Positions 37,165 to 43,741 of a stretch of DNA of 43,741 nt are shown here, one piece after another (within the stretch, counting starts at the first letter, position 1; the number at the start of each line of letters is the position of its first letter). Under the pieces are notes generated by a model that did not search any database, was not told the origin of the DNA, and was given only the letters and a program-made list of their open reading frames with translations. This DNA is from Clostridiales bacterium. Lineage in GTDB: Bacteria; Bacillota; Clostridia; Lachnospirales; Lachnospiraceae. The translations under genes were made by a program, and so were the position numbers. The DNA is taken from contig JAQXIP010000029.1 of assembly GCA_029007845.1 (NCBI GenBank), positions 1-43,741 on the forward strand, in the 5' to 3' direction.

Positions 37165-37944
37165 ATGAGGATACTGGTTGTGGATGACGAGCATTGGGCT
37201 ATGAGTGAAGCAACAGAAGTAGCACAGACGGTGAGACCGGATGCGCAGGTTATCGGTGCGGATAATTATATAAAAGCATTGGAAGCGGCCAGAAAAGAAC
37301 GGATTGATATTGCACTTCTGGATATTGAGATGCCGGGGATGAGTGGTATTGAACTGGCAAAACGCTTAAAGGAGATTCATCCGGATATTAATATTATATT
37401 TGTTACTGCATATAGTGAATATGCGCTGGAAGCATTTTCCGTATATGCAGCAGGGTATTTGCTTAAGCCGCTTAAAAAAGAAGCATTGGAAGAGGCATTA
37501 CATAACCTTCGTAATCCGGTATCATATCAGAGTGGAAAACTTCAGATACAGTGTTTTGGTAAATTTGAAGTCTTCTATAACGGAGAGCCGGTTCAGTTTA
37601 ACCGTTCCAAGGCAAAAGAGATTTTTGCGTATCTGGTCGATCTTAGAGGGGCATCGGCTAATACGGGGGAGTTGTGTGCTGTGCTGTGGGAAGATTCAAA
37701 AGAAATTGAGAAAAACCGCCATTATCTCAGAAATCTCATTGGAGATATAAAAAAAGCTTTGAGAAAATGTCATGCAGAAGATGTGTTTCTTTGTAATCGA
37801 AACCAGTTTGCCATTGACACGAATAAAGTTGAATGTGACTATTATCGTTTTTTGAAACAAGATGTATCTGCGGTAAACAGTTACCGCGGGGAATATATGA
37901 AACAATACAGTTGGGCAGAGTTTTGTGTAAAGCCACTGGAATAA
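37165..37944 (+). CDS. Response regulator with SARP/BTAD-like winged-helix output domain
   Basis: 259 aa. Receiver domain at 1-115: acidic DDE at 7-9, phospho-acceptor D53 in LLDIEMPG, T81 in FVTAYS, K101 in LLKPLKK. After a short linker the output domain (about 125-210) begins KLQIQCFGKFEVFYNGEPVQ and continues FNRSKAKEIFAYLVDLRGA, then LCAVLWEDSKEIEKNRHYLR and NLIGDIKKALRK. This is the pattern of OmpR-like winged helices of the SARP/AfsR kind, without the full-length TPR (BTAD) tail. It is a DNA-binding transcription regulator. It precedes the histidine kinase by 25 nt and forms a pair with it. The start ATG has a weak ribosome site (GGATGGTG). Confidence 0.85.
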   Translation: MRILVVDDEHWAMSEATEVAQTVRPDAQVIGADNYIKALEAARKERIDIALLDIEMPGMSGIELAKRLKEIHPDINIIFVTAYSEYALEAFSVYAAGYLLKPLKKEALEEALHNLRNPVSYQSGKLQIQCFGKFEVFYNGEPVQFNRSKAKEIFAYLVDLRGASANTGELCAVLWEDSKEIEKNRHYLRNLIGDIKKALRKCHAEDVFLCNRNQFAIDTNKVECDYYRFLKQDVSAVNSYRGEYMKQYSWAEFCVKPLE

Positions 37945-37969
37945 GAGAAAATACAAGGAGAGAAAGGCT

Positions 37970-39271
37970 ATGTTTACTGCAAAGTCACTACACGTTTCGT
38001 TTGAAATATGGGGATGTATTGTTTGTCTGATTGCGGCAGTCTGTATTTCTTTCAGCAGTCTGGAAAAAAAGAAACGGAATCTGCTCTTGTCAATGCAGCT
38101 TGTTACGGCAACCCTTCTGGTTATGGATGCGTTTGCATGGGGATACAGAGGGTATCCTGGAGTTGTGGGATACTACATGGTCCGCATTAGTAATTTTCTG
38201 GTCTTTCTTTTAAGCGATGTAATTCTGCTTCTGTTTCATGCTTATGTATGCAGTTATCTTTTTGATAAAAAAGATCTGGGCAAGATGCCGCGGAGGGTTC
38301 TGCTGGGGTATGGTGTTTCCTGCCTTGGAATGTTTCTGGTTATCGTGTCCCAGTTTATTGATCTCTATTATTATTTTGATGCAGATAATATTTACCATAG
38401 AAATATGATGCATCCATTGTCTATGATAATAGGGATAGTCTGTATGGCGATTGACTGTTCTCTTTTGATTCAGTATCGTAAAAGAATGAAAAAACCGTTA
38501 TTTATCTCGATGATTTCCTATATCGTACTTCCAGCTGTTGCTACAGTGGTTTTGATTTTTTTCTATGGCATATCCCTGGTGAATATTGCTATTAGTATTT
38601 CTGTTATTTTTATGTTTATTATGGCGATGGTGGAGCAGAGTAAGATGCTGAGAGATCGGGAAAGGGAACTGTATGATCTGAAAATCGATGTATTGCTTTC
38701 CCAGATTAAGCCGCATTTTATCTATAACGCCTTGACGGCAATCAAGTATTTATGCAAGACGGATCCAAAAGCAGCAGAGGAAACCCTGGATGAGTTTGCT
38801 GCATACCTTAGGGGGAATATTGATTCTTTAACTTTGAGGGAAAGTATTTCATTCCGGCAGGAACTGAAGCATGTAAAAAATTATCTTGCCATTGAGAAAA
38901 AACGGTTTGGAGAGAAATTAAATGTAATCTACGATATTAGATCGGAAGATTTTAGAGTGCCGGCGTTGTCTTTGCAGCCGATTGTGGAAAATGCGGTAAA
39001 GCATGGAATTACGAAAAGAATGGAGGGCGGTACAATCCGCATATCTACCTGCAAAGAGCAGGGATTCCATATCATTAAGGTGGAAGATGATGGAATTGGA
39101 TTTGACTGCGGGAAAATGATGGAACAGGATGTCAAAAAACAGGTTGGTATCCGCAATGCAAGAAGCAGACTGGAAAACATGTGTGGTGGAAGATTGAATA
39201 TATTTAGTGTACTGGGTAAGGGAACCGTGGTAGAAATCCAGATTCCGGTAAAGGAAAAAGTGAAACAATAA
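37970..39271 (+). CDS. Sensor histidine kinase, 7-TM N-terminus, LytS-like kinase domain
   Basis: 433 aa. Seven hydrophobic helices fill about residues 10-220, with little extracellular sequence. A short coiled coil (VEQSKMLRDREREL) joins to the His_kinase domain: the phospho-acceptor is H249 in SQIKPHFIYNALTAIKYL, the signature of the LytS/YehU class. The ATPase domain follows with LQPIVENAVKHGI (N box), VEDDGIGFD (G1) and GKGTVVEIQIP (G2). Ribosome site AAGGAGAGAAAGG. It should phosphorylate the upstream regulator. The signal is unknown; 7-TM sensors often respond to membrane-soluble or carbohydrate cues. Confidence 0.9.
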   Translation: MFTAKSLHVSFEIWGCIVCLIAAVCISFSSLEKKKRNLLLSMQLVTATLLVMDAFAWGYRGYPGVVGYYMVRISNFLVFLLSDVILLLFHAYVCSYLFDKKDLGKMPRRVLLGYGVSCLGMFLVIVSQFIDLYYYFDADNIYHRNMMHPLSMIIGIVCMAIDCSLLIQYRKRMKKPLFISMISYIVLPAVATVVLIFFYGISLVNIAISISVIFMFIMAMVEQSKMLRDRERELYDLKIDVLLSQIKPHFIYNALTAIKYLCKTDPKAAEETLDEFAAYLRGNIDSLTLRESISFRQELKHVKNYLAIEKKRFGEKLNVIYDIRSEDFRVPALSLQPIVENAVKHGITKRMEGGTIRISTCKEQGFHIIKVEDDGIGFDCGKMMEQDVKKQVGIRNARSRLENMCGGRLNIFSVLGKGTVVEIQIPVKEKVKQ

Positions 39272-39295
39272 ATTAATAACAGGGAGAAGTTTATT

Positions 39296-40918
39296 ATGAA
39301 GAGATCACTACATAAAAAAATCCTGACACTGCTCTTGGGAAGTGTCCTCATAACCGTTGTTTTAGCCGGTGGAGCAGGGATTATGAATGCCAGCCGGGTT
39401 GTTGAAGCGGATTCCCGCCAGATTATGAATCTGACTTGTGAGACGAAGACACAGGAAATCAATACATGGCTTCTGGACATTGAGCAGTCTGTGGATACGA
39501 TCTACTGTTTTGCTGACAGCCAGCTTGAGGGAAAACGGGAACTTTGGTCAGATGAAGATTATATGGAAGCTTATACAGCCACGATCAAAGATGTAATGGA
39601 AAATGTTGCTCAAAGTACCAATTGTGCATTGAGCGTATATCTTAGATTTAATCCGGAACTTTTGACGTCCACCTCAGGAATATTTCTGGTGAAAAAAGAG
39701 GATGGAACTTTTGTGGATGAGCCGATGACCGATCTGGATTCATATGATCCAGATGACCGGGAGCATGTAGGGTGGTATTATGAGCCGATTGAAAATGGGG
39801 GACCTACCTGGATGGATCCATATGAAAACAAGAATATTGGGGAAGAGATGATATCTTATGTTATTCCGATCTTCCGGGATGACATGGTCATTGGTGTGAT
39901 CGGAATGGATATTGATCTGAATCTTTTGAAGGAAAAGGTAAAGGCAATTTCTGCTTATGACAGTGGATATGCACTGCTGGCAAGTGCAGACGGGGATATC
40001 ATTTATTCCAAAGAGTACCCGAAAGGACGAAAAGTAGAAGAATTTGATGTGGCACTTCGGGGGGCGGAGGATTATCTCAGGGGAGAAGATGAAGGGGACA
40101 TCTTTTCCTATTACTGGCATGGAGAGAAACGATGTATGGTGTTCCAGTATTTGGAAAATGGCATGACTCTTGGTATTGTGGCACCGGCAGCTGAGATCAA
40201 TAAGACAAGAGACCATCTCGTTGTGCAGTGTGTGGCTATTCTGCTGGCAGTTTTGTCGGTTGCAACACTTCTTGGTATACGGCTTACGGCGCAGATGACA
40301 AAACCTTTGTATGAATTGACGCAGGCAGCCAGGGAGATTACCAAAGGGAATTGGAATGTGGCAATCCGGTGTGAATCAGAAGATGAGGTAGGTGTACTGG
40401 CCAGGACTTTGAAAGAAGCAATTAAGGAGCTGAACCGATGTATTACCCATATCAGTAATCTGGCATATACGGATAATCTTACCGGTTTACATAACCGTCA
40501 TTATATGGAACAGTACTGCAGCAGGTATGCTGAAAAGAAAGATGTTGATGTAGGTGTGGTATTCTGTGACCTGAATGGGTTAAAATATTCAAACGACCAT
40601 TTTGGACATGCAGCTGGTGATGAACTGATCTGCAGCTTTGCTGAGATATTGAAAGCAAGCTTTCCTGATGATGTGTGCTGCCGCATGAGCGGTGATGAAT
40701 TTGTGGTCATTGCATCATCAAAAACGGAGGATGAGTTTCTTCAGATGGTGGAAGAATTACGCTGCCTGAATGATGAAAAGGAGGTTCCATATGCTTCAAT
40801 CGGCTTCTGCTGGAGGGCAGAAGCAGTGGATATTGATGAGCTGATTAAAGTGGCAGAAGATGGGATGTATCAGGATAAGAAATTGTTTTACAAGAAATTC
40901 CCGATGTATAGACGGTAG
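39296..40918 (+). CDS. Diguanylate cyclase with dCache sensor, HAMP and GGDEF domain
   Basis: 540 aa. TM1 at about 9-29 and TM2 near 306-326 bound an extracellular dCache-like region, with WYYEPIENGGPTWMDPYENK then ISYVIPIFRDDMVIGVIGMDID. HAMP follows (QMTKPLYELTQAAREITKGNW). The GGDEF domain begins LAYTDNLTGLHNRHYMEQY. The active loop is SGDEF (465-469), a tolerated variant of GGDEF. The inhibitory RxxD motif five residues before it lacks its Arg (F456..D459), so product inhibition is likely missing. It should make c-di-GMP in response to an outside ligand. It lies 24 nt after the kinase and 43 nt before the condensation-like gene. Confidence 0.92.
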   Translation: MKRSLHKKILTLLLGSVLITVVLAGGAGIMNASRVVEADSRQIMNLTCETKTQEINTWLLDIEQSVDTIYCFADSQLEGKRELWSDEDYMEAYTATIKDVMENVAQSTNCALSVYLRFNPELLTSTSGIFLVKKEDGTFVDEPMTDLDSYDPDDREHVGWYYEPIENGGPTWMDPYENKNIGEEMISYVIPIFRDDMVIGVIGMDIDLNLLKEKVKAISAYDSGYALLASADGDIIYSKEYPKGRKVEEFDVALRGAEDYLRGEDEGDIFSYYWHGEKRCMVFQYLENGMTLGIVAPAAEINKTRDHLVVQCVAILLAVLSVATLLGIRLTAQMTKPLYELTQAAREITKGNWNVAIRCESEDEVGVLARTLKEAIKELNRCITHISNLAYTDNLTGLHNRHYMEQYCSRYAEKKDVDVGVVFCDLNGLKYSNDHFGHAAGDELICSFAEILKASFPDDVCCRMSGDEFVVIASSKTEDEFLQMVEELRCLNDEKEVPYASIGFCWRAEAVDIDELIKVAEDGMYQDKKLFYKKFPMYRR

Positions 40919-40961
40919 TTTTTGTCTGTGGGTAAGCGAAAGAAAATGAGGAGGGTCGATT

Positions 40962-42869
40962 ATGCCAAAATATGATGAAAAATACCGGGAGGTTATCTTA
41001 AAATTAAACGAAGCTTTTTCGCAGAAAAAAGATGATGAATTAGCTAATTTTACAGCACATGATAAAATGGATGCCGAAAAGCAGAAATTGATTGAAGAGA
41101 TACCTTCTAAGGAGATCCGGAAGATTGGAGCGAAAGTCCGTTCCAATATAGTTGACATTGGATATCTGACAAAAGAAGAAAACCATTTGCTGGAAGAGAT
41201 AAAAAAAGGCAGAAAAAATAAATGCAAGCAGGCTGTATACCGGCTTGTGGGAAATGTGGACGTAGAACAGATTATGGAAAAATATACGGAATTTCTGAAG
41301 GAAGATCCTATATTTCGTACTGCTTATTTATATAAAGGACTTGAAAAACCGGTGAGAGTTGTCTGTGAAACCAGGGAAAGTGTCTTTCCGATTCATGATA
41401 TCAGTAATCTGAATCATGATCAGCAGATGTTGTTTGTTAAGAATGTAATAGCGGCGCAAATGCGGCGCGACTATGATATCGAATCTGGTTGTGTAATGGG
41501 GCTCCAGGGCTTTCTGACCAGTGGGAATGAAATGATGGTTCTTGTCTCAATCTACCCCCATATGCCATATGATACGGGAGTCAGGGCAATGATTTCCAAA
41601 ATATTTAACGGGATGGAAACCCAGAGTGCACATATGTCGGTTGATGAAAAAATGGTACAACGAATGAATGAGGAACTGCGGCTTAAGAGCATTGCATACT
41701 GGAAAAAACTGCTGCTTCCTCTAGGAAAGAGACTGACGATTCCGGGTGAATGCAGAAAATCAGATGAATATGGCAGGGGATCCCGAGAGCAGACTTTTCT
41801 CTATAAAGAACTGGATGAGGGACTGGTTAAGAACCTTGCAGCATTTTTAGTGAAAAACAAGGTTTCGGTCAAAGCAGTTTTCTTACTAACATGGGGAAAC
41901 CTGATGGGAAGATATCATGATGAAAAAACTCCTCTTATGTTAGTTGCTCAAAATGGTGAAAGAATGAACCTGTTCCCGGTAAAAATCATTCGTGACCAGA
42001 CGGCATATGGCAATCTGAACGAACTTGACAGCCAGATCAAGGAATCGGTGAATCACAGTAACTGTACGATTCAGGATATGGAAGCAGCTGCGGGCATAAT
42101 ATTTCCGGAATATTTCAGAATGGTGCATTGTTTTGTTAATTTTAGCGAACTGGATGAATTAGAGGCAGGCAGGAGAGATGTTGCAGCTATCAATGGGATC
42201 AGTGCAGATGACACAGACATTAATCTGTTTATCAATTATAGACTGTACGGCAGCAGTATAGGCATTTATTATATTGCAAAAACAGATATTATGGAACTTG
42301 TTCTGGATAATCTCCATGATCTTTTTGTAAATGAACTATCGCTGTTGTTATCTGTTAAAAATACGAAATTTGACAAGAGGTCTTTTATAAAGGTAACCGA
42401 TACCGAAGAAGAAAAGATGTACAAGATCCAACTTGCACAGATTGGTCTGTATCTGAAACAGTCCGGACTTTTTGAGACTATGACAGCGGATGAGGTTATG
42501 AAGCTTGCGGAATACTGTAAGCTGGCCACTTATCTGGCAAATGATACCGTAGTAACTGAGAAACGTGCACTTTCTAAGATATACATATTAGGCGATGGAA
42601 TGATGGAAGAAACCATGATTGCCATGGACGGTATGGTAAGGACTCTTAGAATGGTGGAAAGTGGCAGTGTGTTTGGTGTGGAGAGTCTGCTGTCGAAGGA
42701 GAGAGCCCGAACTTCTTATACCGTTGTTAGTTCACAGGCAAAAGTGGTTGAAATTGAGAAAGAGATTCTGGAAGAGGTATTTCGCCGAAAGACGGACGGA
42801 TGGACCGCGCTGCTTGAGCGGGAAAATGAACAGAAATTCAGATACCAGCGTCTGTGGACCATGGAATAG
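40962..42869 (+). CDS. Free-standing condensation-like domain fused to a cyclic-nucleotide-binding domain
   Basis: 635 aa, soluble. After about 50 charged residues, residues about 60-480 follow the NRPS condensation-domain fold: GYLTKEENHLLEE (C1-like), AVYRLVGNVDVEQIM, DPIFRTAYLYKG, RDYDIESGCVMGLQ, then the active-site equivalent PHMPYDTG at 199-206. That motif replaces HHxxxDG but keeps the second His (H200) and the Asp (D204). SIAYWKKLLLP and NLFPVKIIRDQTAYGNLNELDSQ blocks follow. Residues about 500-620 look like a cNMP-binding domain of the CRP type (LFETMTADEVMKLAEYCK; VESGSVFGVESLLSKERART). There is no adenylation, carrier or helix-turn-helix domain. It is the last gene of the signalling cluster. 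Regulation of the acyl-transfer-like domain by a nucleotide signal is an inference. Confidence 0.75.
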   Translation: MPKYDEKYREVILKLNEAFSQKKDDELANFTAHDKMDAEKQKLIEEIPSKEIRKIGAKVRSNIVDIGYLTKEENHLLEEIKKGRKNKCKQAVYRLVGNVDVEQIMEKYTEFLKEDPIFRTAYLYKGLEKPVRVVCETRESVFPIHDISNLNHDQQMLFVKNVIAAQMRRDYDIESGCVMGLQGFLTSGNEMMVLVSIYPHMPYDTGVRAMISKIFNGMETQSAHMSVDEKMVQRMNEELRLKSIAYWKKLLLPLGKRLTIPGECRKSDEYGRGSREQTFLYKELDEGLVKNLAAFLVKNKVSVKAVFLLTWGNLMGRYHDEKTPLMLVAQNGERMNLFPVKIIRDQTAYGNLNELDSQIKESVNHSNCTIQDMEAAAGIIFPEYFRMVHCFVNFSELDELEAGRRDVAAINGISADDTDINLFINYRLYGSSIGIYYIAKTDIMELVLDNLHDLFVNELSLLLSVKNTKFDKRSFIKVTDTEEEKMYKIQLAQIGLYLKQSGLFETMTADEVMKLAEYCKLATYLANDTVVTEKRALSKIYILGDGMMEETMIAMDGMVRTLRMVESGSVFGVESLLSKERARTSYTVVSSQAKVVEIEKEILEEVFRRKTDGWTALLERENEQKFRYQRLWTME

Positions 42870-42883
42870 ACAAAGCCACACTT

Positions 42884-42901
42884 TTTCATGCAAGCATGAA
42901 A
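42884..42901 (+). terminator. Short hairpin after the condensation/cNMP gene
   Basis: TTTCATGC (42884-42891) and GCATGAAA (42894-42901) form a perfect palindrome 15 nt after the stop. The T run precedes it and none follows closely, so it is a poor terminator on the plus strand. Confidence 0.4.
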
Positions 42902-42907
42902 TGTATG

Positions 42908-42927
42908 ACCTTTTGACCTTGGCATCA
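42908..42927 (-). repeat. Single copy of the GGTCAAAAGG intergenic motif
   Basis: The minus strand reads TGATGCCAAGGTCAAAAGGT, which agrees with the ends of the 23461-23664 element and the motif after glyS (16278). No inverted partner is adjacent. Confidence 0.65.
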
Positions 42928-42972
42928 TAAAAAGGGAAACCCGGTGGGGGAAACCAGTAGGAGATGAGTGCA

Positions 42973-43650
42973 ATGGATTATTTTAGAGAAGTGAACATGG
43001 CCTCGATTTGTCTTAGAATATTATTGTCCCTTTTGATAGGTGGAATCCTGGGATATGAGCGTGGAAGAAAAAACCGCCCTGCCGGGTTTCGCACCTATAT
43101 TTTAGTATGTCTTGGCTCTACACTTGTTATGATGACAAACCAGTATGTTTACCAGCAATTTGGCACTTCTGATCCGACAAGGATGGGAGCACAGGTCATA
43201 AGCGGGATTGGTTTTCTTGGAGCCGGAACGATTATGGTAACGGGAAGACAGCAGATTAAGGGGATCACGACGGCAGCAGGCATGTGGACGGCAGCATGCT
43301 GCGGACTTGCGATTGGAACCGGATTTTATGAGGGAGCCATTGCAGGTGGTATCATTGTATTTGCCATTATGGAGTTTTTGGAAAAAATGGATGCGGCCAT
43401 CCGGAAACATTCCAATATTATGGACGTTTACCTGGAGTTTGACGGAAAGAGGATGTTTAGCCAGTTTCTAACAGAGGCCCGCAACAGTGGATTTGATGTG
43501 ACCAATATCGAAATCAGCAAGAACAAGCATATTAAGACCGGGGAACTGAATGTGGTGCTTACACTGGAAAGCCAGAGCAAGCGGACCCAGGAGGAGATGC
43601 TTGCTGTCATAGGCAGTATAGAAGGGGTCAGTTTCATAGAGAAATTATAG
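42973..43650 (+). CDS. MgtC/SapB family membrane protein
   Basis: 225 aa from the ATG at 42973; the ATG at 42964 abuts AGGAG directly, so the second ATG has the better spacing (9 nt). The N-terminal half has four membrane helices with ICLRILLSLLIGGILGYERG, RPAGFRTYILVCLGSTLVMM, GIGFLGAGTIMVTGRQQIKG and TAAGMWTAACCGLAIGTGFY, the MgtC signature with the conserved Arg/Thr/Asn residues. The C-terminal third (from about 150, DVYLEFDGKRMFSQFLTEA) is an ACT-like cytoplasmic domain. Family members act in magnesium limitation and ATPase or phosphate control. No M-box is seen upstream. The stop runs into a dispersed repeat. Confidence 0.9.
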   Translation: MDYFREVNMASICLRILLSLLIGGILGYERGRKNRPAGFRTYILVCLGSTLVMMTNQYVYQQFGTSDPTRMGAQVISGIGFLGAGTIMVTGRQQIKGITTAAGMWTAACCGLAIGTGFYEGAIAGGIIVFAIMEFLEKMDAAIRKHSNIMDVYLEFDGKRMFSQFLTEARNSGFDVTNIEISKNKHIKTGELNVVLTLESQSKRTQEEMLAVIGSIEGVSFIEKL

Positions 43651-43741
43651 TAACAGTTCAGCCGTAACGAGCGCACAGCCGCCGGAAGCATGCAGAATAC
43701 CAGGTACCATGAAATACCCGCTTTCGCTCCATTGAACACGT
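43650..43741 (-). repeat. Dispersed intergenic repeat, copy 2 (inverted, cut by window edge)
   Basis: Minus-strand copy of the 23315-23396 repeat. It starts at the last base of the mgtC-family stop codon and runs to the window end. It shares the block TATTTCATGGTACCTG through CTGAACTGTTAC with 63 of 67 identities and carries an extra GGAGCGAAAGC segment that copy 1 lacks. Confidence 0.85.

Noticed and set aside
42870-42972. M-box magnesium riboswitch upstream of the mgtC-family gene
   Set aside because: The gap is about 100 nt and shows none of the conserved M-box blocks.

Overview
The window reads as a chromosomal segment from a gut-type anaerobe of the Bacillota, class Clostridia, most likely family Lachnospiraceae (Blautia-like). 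This placement is an inference. It rests on moderate base composition, strong AGGAGG ribosome sites, TTGACA/TATAAT promoters, CIRCE control of groESL, a T-box-controlled trp operon, an FMN-riboswitch rib operon, the glycine-tRNA ligase of the single-chain type, pyruvate phosphate dikinase beside fermentation genes, and DUF2225/DUF6062/DUF6106 proteins. No phage, transposase, CRISPR, rRNA or tRNA was seen.

Layout. 1-2.2 kb: the 3' end of glnS, a DUF2225 zinc-ribbon protein, and a convergent DUF6062 protein. 2.3-4.5 kb: CIRCE-groES-groEL. 4.5-6.6 kb: a small membrane protein and guaB. 6.7-8.8 kb: amidase, HAD phosphatase, dCMP deaminase. 8.9-9.2 kb: a cold-shock protein on the minus strand. 9.3-16.3 kb: an M16C protease, era, a YqzL-like gene overlapping recO, a lipoprotein and glyS. 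16.3-26.2 kb: a membrane chemoreceptor, then central metabolism (ppdK, pta, pyk, ldh) with degV and a half-size EamA transporter. 26.2-33.2 kb: a Trp T-box followed by a complete trpEGDCFBA operon with overlapping genes. 33.2-37.0 kb: ribD-ribE-ribBA-ribH on the minus strand behind an FMN riboswitch. 37.2-43.7 kb: a signalling cluster with a response regulator carrying a SARP-like output domain, a 7-TM histidine kinase, a dCache diguanylate cyclase, and a free-standing NRPS-condensation-like domain fused to a cyclic-nucleotide-binding domain, followed by an MgtC-family protein.

Most of the segment is housekeeping. Three things stand out. First, the condensation-like/cNMP-binding fusion sits next to a diguanylate cyclase and a two-component system, with no adenylation or carrier domain in sight. 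Second, a 204-nt structured element at 23461-23664 directly follows a good promoter and is bounded by near-perfect 20-nt inverted repeats containing GGGTCAAAAGGT; single copies of that repeat occur elsewhere in the window. Third, an unrelated dispersed repeat of 82 to at least 92 nt occurs at 23315-23396 and, inverted, at the right edge of the window.

All names come from reading the translations and motifs by eye; no database search was possible.
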